Source of the DNA: PALSA-555 sp963731625
Lineage (GTDB): Bacteria > Actinomycetota > Acidimicrobiia > IMCC26256 > PALSA-555
Direction of reading: 5' to 3'
Length of the DNA: 64,000 nucleotides
Assembly (NCBI GenBank): GCA_963731625.1
Contig: CAVSWH010000001.1
Coordinates: forward strand, 1,550,001-1,614,000
This document shows, in pieces, positions 1 through 6,646 of the stretch; positions within the stretch are counted from its first letter, which is position 1; every line of letters begins with the position of its first letter. The position numbers and the translations under genes were made by a program. The notes below the pieces were generated by a model, which was given only the letters and a program-made list of their open reading frames with translations, ran no database searches and was not told the origin of the DNA.

Positions 1-85
1 TGGTGCGCCCGCCGTGCTCGTCGAGCAGGGCCGGGGCGTCCGGCGTCGTCGCGGCGGCCCGCAGCAGCACCCCGGCGAGGTTCAC
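1..85 (-). CDS. Acyl-CoA ligase (AMP-forming), N-terminal fragment
   Basis: Partial gene running off the left edge; only about 28 codons are present. The translation from the GTG at 85 (MNLAGVLLRAAATTPDAPAL...) resembles the start of AMP-forming acyl-CoA synthetases, where 'A...TPD.PAL' precedes the adenylation domain. The catalytic part is outside the window, so the substrate cannot be guessed. A TACGAT box lies 9 nt upstream of the GTG, which fits a leaderless transcript and supports this start. The identification rests on a short stretch and is tentative. Confidence 0.45.
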   Translation of the reverse strand, partial: MNLAGVLLRAAATTPDAPALLDEHGGRT

Positions 86-94
86 CGGGGGGAG

Positions 95-100
95 ATCGTA
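95..100 (-). promoter_or_regulatory. Putative -10 box (TACGAT) of the acyl-CoA ligase gene
   Basis: A TANNNT hexamer on the minus strand, 9 nt upstream of the GTG at 85. No Shine-Dalgarno sequence is visible, consistent with a leaderless mRNA. No convincing -35 was identified. Confidence 0.4.
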
Positions 101-274
101 GGGGGACGGGGAGAAGGTGGCCCCAGCCGCGGGCGTGGGTCTTGGGGCGGGCTGGGAGGCCAGTGATCGCCACTTTGTCGTGGCGTCACGCTCCCCACGC
201 CCGCGGGCCGGAACCGTTCCCTCCATCGTCGCCCTCTGTGGCGGGCTTGAGGCCTTTCGCCACTGAGCGTGAGA

Positions 275-361
275 TCAGACCCGGAGGACGAACTGGAGGA
301 AGGCGGCCAGGAAGATGAGGACGAGCAGCGCCGCGAGGGCGATCGTGGTGCCGGGCCTCAT
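275..361 (-). CDS. 28-residue single-pass membrane peptide coupled to the DUF62 gene
   Basis: A very short gene whose ATG (361) overlaps the TGA of the upstream SAM-hydrolase gene as ATGA, indicating translational coupling. The product is MRPGTTIALA followed by a hydrophobic stretch (residues 7-26) rich in Leu, Ala, Ile and Phe, ending LRV. It would form one transmembrane helix with a basic N-terminus and a single Arg near the C-terminus. I do not recognise a family. The codons favour G/C at third positions like its neighbours. It could be a membrane anchor or regulator linked to the adjacent enzyme, but the only support is the coupling and the hydrophobicity. Confidence 0.5.
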   Translation of the reverse strand: MRPGTTIALAALLVLIFLAAFLQFVLRV

Positions 362-1182
362 GGCGGCACGGTAGCGCCGGGGGGCAGGAGCACCACCGTC
401 GAGCCGGCGTGGAGCCCGTACTCGGCGGCGGCCGAGCGCTGGTCGAGGGCCAGGGCGAGGAGCCCGTAGGAGTCGACGAGGAGCACGAGCTCGGAGGGCC
501 GGGCGGCGGCGTAGGTGTGGACCCAGCGGGCGGCCTTCGCCCGGTCGCCGAGGCGCACCTCGATCGGCCCGCCCGGGGCGCCGCCGGCGGCGACCAGGTC
601 CTCGGGGCCGACGTTGAGCTGGCAGTTGCCGAAGCGGTCGACCCACCAGACCTCGGCCTCCAGGGCCCCGCCGTCGAGGGGGGTGGGGAGGCCGACGAGG
701 CCGGGGAGGAGGGTCGCGGGGTCGACGGGGTCGCCGAGCTCGGTGAGGAGGCCCTCGCGGGCAAGGTGGGCGCAGGCCGGGGCGAGGATGTCCCGGCCGG
801 CGAAGGTCGGACCGGGGGCGGGCAGGCGCAGGTCGGGGCTGGTCAGGGTCACGGCCGTCTCGGCGCCGCCGAGGAGGGCCACGGCCGGGGCGAGGAGCCC
901 GTTGTCGGGGCCGACGAAGGTGGCCCGCTCACAGGCGACGGCGAGGAGGCGCCGGTCGGTGCCGACGCCGGGGTCGACGACGGCGAGCACGACGCAGCCG
1001 TCGGGGAGGTACTGCACGGCCCGCACGAGCATGAGCGCGCCGGCACGGACGTCGTGGGGCGGGAGGTCGTGGGTGACGTCGATGATCGTGAGGCCGGGCG
1101 CCAGGCCCAGCATCACGCCCTTGCAGACCCCGACGAACTCGTCGACGAGCCCGTAGTCGGAGAGGAAGGCGACCGGCTTCAG
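358..1182 (-). CDS. SAM hydrolase / SAM hydroxide adenosyltransferase family (DUF62)
   Basis: DUF62 enzymes use activated water to split S-adenosylmethionine into adenosine and methionine. Visible family features are the N-terminal SDYGLVDEFVGVCKG region, 'IIDVTHDLPPHDV', 'VVDPGVGT', 'GPDNGLL', 'FAGRDILAPA' and, in the C-terminal beta-barrel, 'VDRFGNCQLNV'. The length of about 274 residues suits the family. The start is a problem: the conserved N-terminal motif lies upstream of the first GTG (1116), yet the only possible initiator between it and the in-frame TAG at 1203-1201 is a CTG at 1182. I place the start there provisionally. The gene follows the small HTH gene by 18 nt and overlaps the next small membrane gene by ATGA, so it is probably the distal part of a proC-led operon. 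Confidence 0.8.
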   Translation of the reverse strand: MKPVAFLSDYGLVDEFVGVCKGVMLGLAPGLTIIDVTHDLPPHDVRAGALMLVRAVQYLPDGCVVLAVVDPGVGTDRRLLAVACERATFVGPDNGLLAPAVALLGGAETAVTLTSPDLRLPAPGPTFAGRDILAPACAHLAREGLLTELGDPVDPATLLPGLVGLPTPLDGGALEAEVWWVDRFGNCQLNVGPEDLVAAGGAPGGPIEVRLGDRAKAARWVHTYAAARPSELVLLVDSYGLLALALDQRSAAAEYGLHAGSTVVLLPPGATVPP

Positions 1183-1200
1183 CGGTCTCGCCGCGTGCCG

Positions 1201-1395
1201 CTACCCGGCCTGGGTGTACCGAGAGGAGAGATAGGTGTCGACGTCGACGTCCCGGACCCGAAACGACCGTCCCACGCGGACGGCCGGCAGGTCCCCCGCC
1301 TTGATCAGCCGGTACACGGTCATCGACGAGACGCGCATGAGATCGGCCACTTCCTGCACTGTGAGGAAGCGCGCCTTCGCAAACGAGTCCGCCAC
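1201..1395 (-). CDS. Small MerR/excisionase-type HTH protein
   Basis: A 64-residue protein that is essentially one winged-helix DNA-binding domain of the excisionase/BldC type. 'FLTVQEVADLMRVSSMTVYRLIKAGDLPAVRVGRSFRV' covers the HTH and wing, followed by a short acidic tail. The GTG start at 1395 is preceded by a purine-rich GAGAGGGG ribosome site. The pairing of such a protein with proC is well known in actinobacteria (mycobacteria have a similar small HTH gene directly after proC), although here one extra gene separates them. With no integrase nearby it is unlikely to be a phage excisionase and is better read as a housekeeping regulator. It differs from the second BldC-like protein at 48.4 kb. 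Confidence 0.85.
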   Translation of the reverse strand: MADSFAKARFLTVQEVADLMRVSSMTVYRLIKAGDLPAVRVGRSFRVRDVDVDTYLSSRYTQAG

Positions 1396-1399
1396 AACT

Positions 1400-2284
1400 T
1401 CACCCCTCTCCGCCGCTCGGGGGGGCAGCGTAGGGGAACGGGGTCTCTGTCGCCAAGTGTGGCCGGTGGCGGGCATCGTCGCCGCCGTGGGTGACGGGGA
1501 CGGTGCCGAGGGGGGCGGTGAGGGCCGCGGCGAGCGGCCGGTAGGCGGCCGGCGGCCGGTGCCGGGCGAGGGGAACGACGAGGACGGGGCGCTCCTGACG
1601 GGCGGCGAGCGCCGGGCGGGGCTCGTCGAGGTCGGCGAGGGCGACGGTGGGGATCCCGGCGTCGATCGCCTGGACGGCGAAGACCCCGTCGGCGACGACG
1701 AGGGCCGGTCGGCCGACGACGAGGAGCCACTCGTCGGCGGCCGCGACGCGGTGCTCCTCGACGAGCGCGTGGCCGTCGGTGGGAGCGGCGACGTCGCCGA
1801 GCCACCAGAGCCATCGCCCCGACGCGTAGGGCCCCGCCTCGTCGGCCACGGCGACGCGGGCGCCGGCGCGGCGCGCCGCGTCGGCGAGCGCCTGGTGGAG
1901 CGGGAGGAGGGACGCCGGCGTCGCGGTCGCGAACGCGAGGCGGCCGCCGGCGCGCGCGAGATCGGCGAGGTGCGCGCCGGCGCGTGCCACAGCGTCATCG
2001 GCACATGCGGGATCGATCACGGCACGCGCCGAGTCCTGCGGGCCGGCCACGACGACGAGCGCCTCGAGCACCTCGTCGACCGTGACGGTGGGCGTCGCGT
2101 CCGCCAGCGCGCGCGCCGCGGCGCGGACCTCCCCGGCGCCGAGCGTGGGGTGCCGGCCCCACACGCCGCCGCGCGTGAGCTCGCGCGCGCACCCGTCGTC
2201 CGGTGGTGTGACCGCGGCGGGCGGGGGGGTGGCCGGACGCTCGAGGAGGCGGGGCGGACGTCCGCGGCGGGGCCGGCGCGTCAC
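1400..2284 (-). CDS. Conserved hypothetical protein between proC and the HTH gene
   Basis: 294 residues starting at a GTG that overlaps the proC stop as GTGA. I do not recognise the family. After a basic, Pro-rich N-terminus (residues 1-25), 'TVTVDEVLEALVVVAGP' and the following 200 residues alternate hydrophobic beta-like segments ('LAFATATPASLLPLH', 'ARVAVADEAGPYASGR', 'EWLLVVGRPALVVADGVFA', 'GIPTVALADLDEP') in a pattern suggesting an alpha/beta sandwich. No catalytic motif is evident. Gly, Asp and His residues cluster in 'ADEAGPY' and 'HGGDDARHR'. The tight operon with proC and the HTH gene points to a co-regulated housekeeping role. It may belong to a phosphatase-like actinobacterial family found in this context, but I cannot confirm that. 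Confidence 0.65.
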   Translation of the reverse strand: MTRRPRRGRPPRLLERPATPPPAAVTPPDDGCARELTRGGVWGRHPTLGAGEVRAAARALADATPTVTVDEVLEALVVVAGPQDSARAVIDPACADDAVARAGAHLADLARAGGRLAFATATPASLLPLHQALADAARRAGARVAVADEAGPYASGRWLWWLGDVAAPTDGHALVEEHRVAAADEWLLVVGRPALVVADGVFAVQAIDAGIPTVALADLDEPRPALAARQERPVLVVPLARHRPPAAYRPLAAALTAPLGTVPVTHGGDDARHRPHLATETPFPYAAPPSGGEG

Positions 2285-3093
2285 GGGCGGCGGCTGGCCT
2301 CGCCGAGCTCGCGGGAGCGGGCGGCGGCGGCCGCGACGGCGTCGAGGAACGCGGCGCGCACGCCGCGCTGCTCGAGCACGCGCAGCGCCGCGGCGGTCGT
2401 CCCCCCGGGGGAGGTGACGGCGGCCCGCAGCCGCTCGGGCGGGTCGCCGCCGTCGAGGAGGGTCGCGGCGCCGAGGAGCGTCTGGCGGACGAGCGCCTCG
2501 CTCACGTCGCGGGCCAGGCCGGCGAGGACGCCCGCCTCGACGAGCGCCTCGGCGACGAGGAAGACGTACGCCGGCCCGCTGCCCGAGAGGGCGGTCACGG
2601 CGTCGAGCTGCGCCTCCGGGAGCTGGACGACGGTGCCGACGGCCCCGAGGATCTGCTCGGCCGTGGCGAGATGCTCGGGTCCGGCCCGGGCCCCGGGGGC
2701 GATGGCCGCCGCGCCGCGCCCGACGAGCGCCGCGGTGTTCGGCACGGCCCGCACGACGGGCCGGTCGGGGGCGTGACGCTCGAGCTCGGCGAGGGGCACC
2801 CCGGCGGCGAGCGACACGACGAGGGTGTCCGCCGGGAGCGCCTCGGCGCTCGCGTCCAGCGCCGCGGCGACATCCCCGGGCTTCACCGCCACGACGACCA
2901 CGCTCGCGTCGGCGACCGCCCACGCCGGGCTGGGGACGACCCGCACGCCCGGGAAGCGCTGCTCGAGGGCCCGGCGGCGGTCGGCGTCGACTTCGGCGAT
3001 CGCGACCGACTCGGGCTCCCAGCCGGCGTCGCGGAGCCCCGCGACGAGCGCCTCTCCCATCCGGCCGCCGCCGAGGACAGCCAGCTGCACCAT
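2281..3093 (-). CDS. proC: Pyrroline-5-carboxylate reductase
   Basis: Catalyses the NAD(P)H-dependent reduction of 1-pyrroline-5-carboxylate to L-proline in the cytosol, the last step of proline synthesis. The 270-residue protein opens with the Rossmann motif LAVLGGGRMGEAL (residues 4-16), has 'VVVAVKPGDV', 'VRAVPNTAALVGRGA', and the diagnostic 'LSGSGPAYVFLVAEAL' and 'SPGGTTAAALRVLE' segments of the C-terminal dimerisation domain. The length is normal. The ATG at 3093 is preferred to the GTG at 3096 because a TACCGT box sits 6 nt upstream of the ATG, typical of leaderless initiation here. It heads a minus-strand operon with an unknown gene, a small HTH gene and DUF62. Confidence 0.95.
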   Translation of the reverse strand: MVQLAVLGGGRMGEALVAGLRDAGWEPESVAIAEVDADRRRALEQRFPGVRVVPSPAWAVADASVVVVAVKPGDVAAALDASAEALPADTLVVSLAAGVPLAELERHAPDRPVVRAVPNTAALVGRGAAAIAPGARAGPEHLATAEQILGAVGTVVQLPEAQLDAVTALSGSGPAYVFLVAEALVEAGVLAGLARDVSEALVRQTLLGAATLLDGGDPPERLRAAVTSPGGTTAAALRVLEQRGVRAAFLDAVAAAAARSRELGEASRRP

Positions 3094-3099
3094 CACGCC

Positions 3100-3105
3100 A
3101 CGGTA
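3100..3105 (-). promoter_or_regulatory. Putative -10 box (TACCGT) of proC
   Basis: A TANNNT box 6 nt upstream of the proC ATG; transcription would begin at or next to the start codon. The position expected for a -35 element falls inside a GC-rich palindrome at 3117-3133. Confidence 0.5.
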
Positions 3106-3116
3106 CGGGATCGCGC

Positions 3117-3133
3117 GACGCGCCGGGCGCGTC
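3117..3133. repeat. 8-bp-arm palindrome upstream of proC
   Basis: GACGCGCC and GGCGCGTC are perfect inverted copies separated by one base. The palindrome covers the region where the proC -35 would lie, so it could be an operator. It could also be a chance palindrome in GC-rich DNA. The rest of the 3094-3300 spacer holds no gene that I can support. Confidence 0.35.
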
Positions 3134-3300
3134 GAATCCGCGATTTGGGGGTTGTGCGGCGGCGTCGACGGCGCGACAGTCTGCGATCCCCGACACCGAC
3201 GGGCGTCGGGACAGCGAGCCCGAGGTGCATGAACGGCGGCTCCGTTCGGGGAAGTGCGGAGCTCGGCGGGATCGTTCCTCGGGCTCGCCCGCGCCCGAGC

Positions 3301-3750
3301 TCAGCGACGGAACGCGAGCCGCACCGCCGGTTGGAACCATGTCTCGACGAGCTCGTAGAGCACGCCGATGACCCGATCGAGCTCCGCACGGTCGAGATGC
3401 TCGAGCGCGACGCGGCCGGTGAGGTAGAGGTCACCGTCGGGTCCGATCGAGAAGCGCGCCCCGTACAGGCTGTGGTTGCGCTGCAGCAGGAACCGGTACA
3501 GGTCGAGCTGGTTCGCGGGCGGGTCGGGCAGGAAGTACACCTCGTAGCGCAGCGTGCGCTGGTGCAGATCGAAGTAGATCGTCGTCGCGTCGCGCCCGTC
3601 GCAGCCGAACCGCACGTACCAGCGCGGGATCTCGGGGTCGTACTCGACGGTCTGAACGTAGGGCTGGCGCGCCACCTCGCCTTCGAGGTGCTCGGCGAGG
3701 AGCTCGTGGGCGGCGCGTTCTTGTGCTGCGAGGGCCGCGACCTCGCTCAC
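3301..3750 (-). CDS. YbjN domain-containing protein
   Basis: A 149-residue protein of the YbjN family, small alpha/beta proteins structurally related to type III secretion chaperones and of unclear function. Recognisable are 'WYVRFGCDGRDATTIYFDLHQRTLRYEVYFLPDPP', 'LYRFLLQRNHSLYGARFSIGPDGDLYLTGRV' and the terminal 'VIGVLYELVETWFQPAVRLAF'. The GTG at 3750 overlaps the mshA stop as GTGA. In mycobacteria a YbjN gene likewise follows mshA, so this is a conserved actinobacterial pair and the two are almost certainly co-translated. No catalytic residues are expected. Confidence 0.85.
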   Translation of the reverse strand: MSEVAALAAQERAAHELLAEHLEGEVARQPYVQTVEYDPEIPRWYVRFGCDGRDATTIYFDLHQRTLRYEVYFLPDPPANQLDLYRFLLQRNHSLYGARFSIGPDGDLYLTGRVALEHLDRAELDRVIGVLYELVETWFQPAVRLAFRR

Positions 3751-4973
3751 GTGCACTGCACGAGCGCGCGAACCGCGAGGTCCGCGTAGAGGCGCCGCAG
3801 CCGGGCGGCCGCCATGCTCCACGTGTAGCGGCCGGCACGCGCCGCGGCCCGGCTGCCCATCGCGGTGGCCCGGCCCGGGGCGTCGAGCAGCGCCTGGATC
3901 GGCGCCGCGTAGTCCTGCGGCTCGCGGCCGTCGACGAGGAACCCGGTGTCGCCGTCGTCGACGAGGGTGCGGAGCCCGCCCACGTTCGCCGCGACGACCG
4001 GGGTCCCGCAGGCCGCCGCCTCGAGGGCGACGAGGCCGAAGGACTCGCTGCGCGACGGGACCAGGCACACGTCGGCGGCCCGGTACCAGTCGGCGAGGCG
4101 CTCGTGGGGCACGGGCCGGACCCAGCGGACGCGGTGGGTGACGCCGAGCTCCTCCGCGAGCGCGCGGACCCGCGCCACCTCGGCCGGACCCTCGACACCG
4201 CTCGGGCCGCCGATGATGACGAGCTCGGCGTCGCGGGCCGCGAGCGCGGCCAGCGCCTCGACGGCAAGACCGACGCCCTTCAGCGGCTGGATCCGCCCGA
4301 CGAAGACCAGCACCGGCCGGTCGGTGGGCAGCCCGAGGCGCCGCCGCGCGGCGCGGGGCTCGCTCGGCGAGAACAGCGCGTGGTCGACGCCCGGCGGGAT
4401 GATCTCGACCCGATCGGCGTCGGCGTCCGGCTCGGCGCTGAGCTCGGCCGCCTCGTCGGGCGTCGACGCGACGACGACGTCGGCGCAGCGGAGCACCTCG
4501 GCCTCGATGACCTCACGGTGGGTCGGGTCGTCGGTGACCCCGGCCGCGGCCTTGGTGCGCGCCCAGGTGTGGAACGTCGCCGCGAGGGGCAGGTCGAGCT
4601 CGTGCTTCAGGCGGTGCCCGACCGCGCCGGAGATCCAGTAGTTGGCGTGCAGCGCCTCGTAGCAGGCACGGCCGCACTCGAGGTGCGCGCGGGCCGCACC
4701 GACGAGCTCGTCGACGAGCCCGACGAGCTCGTGCTTCGGCACCGGACGGCGCGGGCCCGCGTCGAGGTGCACGACCCGCAGGCCGGGCTCCAGCTCGACG
4801 ATGCCGCGCTGGTCCCGGCGCTCGGCGCGGGTCAGCACGTCGCAGGCGACGCCGGCACGGGCGAGCGCCTCACCGAGGGAGCGCACGTAGACGTTCATGC
4901 CGCCGCCGTCCCCGGCGCCCGGCTGGGCCAGCGGGGACGTGTGCACACTCAGCATCGCGACGCGGGGGCCCAT
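3747..4973 (-). CDS. mshA: D-inositol-3-phosphate glycosyltransferase (mycothiol biosynthesis)
   Basis: MshA transfers GlcNAc from UDP-GlcNAc to 1L-myo-inositol-1-phosphate, the first committed step of mycothiol synthesis. The 408-residue GT-B protein begins with the family signature 'SVHTSPLAQPGAGDGGGMNVYV' (residues 9-30). It contains 'LHANYWISG', 'FHTWARTK', 'IIPPGVDHALFSP', 'LVFVGRIQPLKG' and the GT4 E-x7-E motif in 'VPSRSESFGLVALEAAACGTPVVA'. The length is as expected. The ATG at 4973 lies 10 nt after a TAGGAT box. It is followed in operon by the YbjN gene. Other GT4 enzymes are possible, but the N-terminal signature makes MshA by far the best fit. Confidence 0.9.
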   Translation of the reverse strand: MGPRVAMLSVHTSPLAQPGAGDGGGMNVYVRSLGEALARAGVACDVLTRAERRDQRGIVELEPGLRVVHLDAGPRRPVPKHELVGLVDELVGAARAHLECGRACYEALHANYWISGAVGHRLKHELDLPLAATFHTWARTKAAAGVTDDPTHREVIEAEVLRCADVVVASTPDEAAELSAEPDADADRVEIIPPGVDHALFSPSEPRAARRRLGLPTDRPVLVFVGRIQPLKGVGLAVEALAALAARDAELVIIGGPSGVEGPAEVARVRALAEELGVTHRVRWVRPVPHERLADWYRAADVCLVPSRSESFGLVALEAAACGTPVVAANVGGLRTLVDDGDTGFLVDGREPQDYAAPIQALLDAPGRATAMGSRAAARAGRYTWSMAAARLRRLYADLAVRALVQCT

Positions 4974-4983
4974 GACGACGACG

Positions 4984-4989
4984 ATCCTA
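4984..4989 (-). promoter_or_regulatory. Putative -10 box (TAGGAT) of mshA
   Basis: A TANNNT box ending 10 nt upstream of the mshA ATG, giving at most a leader of a few bases. It lies between the XRE gene stop (4998) and mshA, so mshA can be transcribed independently of the regulator. Confidence 0.4.
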
Positions 4990-4997
4990 CCGACGGG

Positions 4998-5393
4998 TCA
5001 CGGCCGGCCCGACGGCGCGGTGGTGTCGCCCGAACCGTCGCCCGGCTCGCGCCCGCGCTGGAACGACCGGTAGACCTCGAGGAGCGCCTGGCGCTGCGCG
5101 TCGGTGAGCGTCGTGTCGCGCAGGATGGCGTGCTCGAGGTGCGACTCGTCGTCTTCGGGATCGAGGATCCCGGCGCGCACGTACAGCGTCTCGGCCGACA
5201 GGTGCAGCGCGTGGGCGAGCTGCTGGAGGATGTCGGCGCTCGGCTTGCGCAGCCCGCGCTCGATCTGGCTCAGGTAGGGGTTCGAGATCCCGGCCAGCTC
5301 GGAGAGGCGCCGCAGCGAGAGGCGGGCGTCCCGGCGGCGGTCCCGGATGAACTCGCCGAGGTCGTGGAGGCGATGCTCGATCGCGTCGGCCAC
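4998..5393 (-). CDS. XRE-family HTH transcriptional regulator
   Basis: 131 residues with an N-terminal Cro/C1-type HTH: 'LGEFIRDRRRDARLSLRRLSELAGISNPYLSQIERGLRKPSADILQQLAHALHLSAETLYVRAGI' (about residues 12-77). This is followed by a helical tail with 'DTTLTDAQRQALLEVYRSF' and a disordered end rich in Gly, Asp and Pro. This arrangement is typical of actinobacterial single-domain XRE regulators. The GTG start at 5393 is one base from the stop of the RsiG-like gene, so the two are probably transcribed together, which suggests a shared developmental or stress role. The target is unknown. Confidence 0.85.
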   Translation of the reverse strand: MADAIEHRLHDLGEFIRDRRRDARLSLRRLSELAGISNPYLSQIERGLRKPSADILQQLAHALHLSAETLYVRAGILDPEDDESHLEHAILRDTTLTDAQRQALLEVYRSFQRGREPGDGSGDTTAPSGRP

Positions 5394-5394
5394 G

Positions 5395-5913
5395 TCAGAC
5401 GTGGCCGACGCGGTACCGCTCCGCGAGGTCGAGCTCGATCGCGCCGATGACGGCGTGGAGCGCGTGGCGGCGCTCCGACATCTCCCGCTCGAGGGTGTGG
5501 AGCTGCTCGAGCGTCTCGCGTAGCTCGTCGTCGCCGATCGTCGGCAGGTTCACGAGCGTCGCGTCCGTGATGAGGTGCTCGAGACCACGCCGCCACGTGA
5601 TGTCCATCGACGGCGCGAGGTGGAGCGGGAGGCGACTGTGGGCCGGGTCGGCACGCGGCGCCGGGTCGGCGAGGATCGCCGGCAGGCGGGCGACGAGCTC
5701 CTCGACCGAGCCGCCGGCGGCCCGGCGCTCCAGCTCGGCGGACACGATGTCGATGCGGGCCTGTGCGAGGCGGCGCACGTAGGAGACCTCGGTCTCGACC
5801 TCCATGCACTCCTCGTGCATGGCGCGCACGGCTTCGATCGGTTTGGCGGCCAGGTCGTCGAGGTATCCCTCACTCAACATGACGTCGAGGCGGCGCCGAT
5901 GAGGGGGGCTCAT
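5395..5913 (-). CDS. RsiG-like c-di-GMP-binding coiled-coil protein
   Basis: 172 residues, mostly two long helices joined by a less ordered middle. RsiG of Streptomyces is an anti-sigma factor that binds WhiG when loaded with c-di-GMP through the pattern E-x3-S-x2-R-x3-Q-x3-D. That pattern is met exactly by E40, S44, R47, Q51 and D55 in 'VETEVSYVRRLAQARID'. The C-terminal helix carries a partial copy: E142, S146 and R149 are in register, but His153 and Gly157 replace Gln and Asp. Streptomyces RsiG has two complete motifs; an ancestral one-motif homodimer has been described from Rubrobacter. This protein therefore looks intermediate. The ATG at 5913 is 7 nt after a TACCCT box. It is followed by an XRE regulator gene. 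No WhiG-like sigma factor is in the window. Confidence 0.8.
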   Translation of the reverse strand: MSPPHRRRLDVMLSEGYLDDLAAKPIEAVRAMHEECMEVETEVSYVRRLAQARIDIVSAELERRAAGGSVEELVARLPAILADPAPRADPAHSRLPLHLAPSMDITWRRGLEHLITDATLVNLPTIGDDELRETLEQLHTLEREMSERRHALHAVIGAIELDLAERYRVGHV

Positions 5914-5920
5914 CGGGTTC

Positions 5921-5926
5921 AGGGTA
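5921..5926 (-). promoter_or_regulatory. Putative -10 box (TACCCT) of the RsiG-like gene
   Basis: A TANNNT box 7 nt upstream of the ATG at 5913; fits a leaderless transcript and supports that start over the internal ATG at 5880. Confidence 0.5.
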
Positions 5927-5986
5927 CCGCCTGGGGCGCGTCGGCCCGGCCGGCGCCTCGATGACGGCCGCCGAACGTCGTGTCGC

Positions 5987-5992
5987 TAGCGT
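5987..5992 (+). promoter_or_regulatory. Putative -10 box (TAGCGT) of the superoxide dismutase gene
   Basis: A TANNNT box about 30 nt upstream of the ATG at 6022. Unlike the leaderless neighbours it leaves room for a short leader with an AAAGGA ribosome site. Confidence 0.4.
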
Positions 5993-6021
5993 TCGTGAGC
6001 ACGCGAGGGAAAGGACCTGGC

Positions 6022-6642
6022 ATGGCCTTCTACACCTTGCCCGAGTTGGCGTACGACTACGGCGCGCTCGAGCCGCACCTCTCCGCCCGGATCCTCGAGC
6101 TGCACCACGACAAGCACCACAAGGCGTACGTCGACGGCGCCAACAAGGTCCTCGAGCGCCTGCAGGAAGTGCGGGCGTCCGGCGACTACGGGTCCATCAA
6201 CCAGCTCGAGAAGAACCTGGCGTTCCACCTCTCGGGCCACATCCTGCACTCGCTGTTCTGGAAGAACCTCACACCGGACAGCTCCGAGAAGCCTGAAGGG
6301 GAGCTCGCGGCCGCGATCGACGAGTACCTCGGCTCCTTCGACCAGTTCCGCTCGCAGCTCACCGAGGCGGCGAACAACGTGCAGGGCTCCGGCTGGGCCG
6401 CGCTGTCGTGGGAGCCGCTCGGGCAGCGCCTCATCGTCGAGCAGGTCTACGACCATCAGGGCAACGTCGGGCAGGGCGGCCCGCCGCTGCTCGTGCTGGA
6501 CATGTGGGAGCACGCCTTCTACCTCCAGTACGAGAACCGGAAGGCGGAGTGGGTCGACGCCTACTGGCACCTCATCGACTGGGACGACGTCGCGACCCGC
6601 TTCCAGAAGGCACGCCAGATCGATCTCGCGCTCGGCGGCTAA
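6022..6642 (+). CDS. sodA: Superoxide dismutase (Fe/Mn family)
   Basis: Converts superoxide to oxygen and hydrogen peroxide in the cytosol. The 206-residue protein starts MAFYTLPELAYDYGAL, has the metal-ligand helix with H28 in 'ELHHDKHHKAYV', a second ligand in 'HILHSLFWKNL', and the Asp and His ligands in 'LDMWEHAFYLQYENRK'. Gly in 'LSGHILHS' and Gln in 'YDHQGN' are the usual manganese-type residues, so Mn use is likelier than Fe, though cambialism cannot be excluded. The start at 6022 is chosen because it begins the conserved domain and follows AAAGGA; the frame is open upstream to about 5980. It is divergent from the RsiG-like gene. Confidence 0.95.
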   Translation: MAFYTLPELAYDYGALEPHLSARILELHHDKHHKAYVDGANKVLERLQEVRASGDYGSINQLEKNLAFHLSGHILHSLFWKNLTPDSSEKPEGELAAAIDEYLGSFDQFRSQLTEAANNVQGSGWAALSWEPLGQRLIVEQVYDHQGNVGQGGPPLLVLDMWEHAFYLQYENRKAEWVDAYWHLIDWDDVATRFQKARQIDLALGG

Positions 6643-6646
6643 CGGC

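Noticed and set aside
1201..1395. Prophage excisionase
   Set aside because: The HTH type is shared with BldC-like housekeeping regulators; no integrase, att site or phage gene is nearby and the gene is in the proC operon.
5980..6021. Longer superoxide dismutase starting at 5980
   Set aside because: The added residues overlap the likely -10 box and leader; the conserved protein begins at ATG 6022 after AAAGGA.
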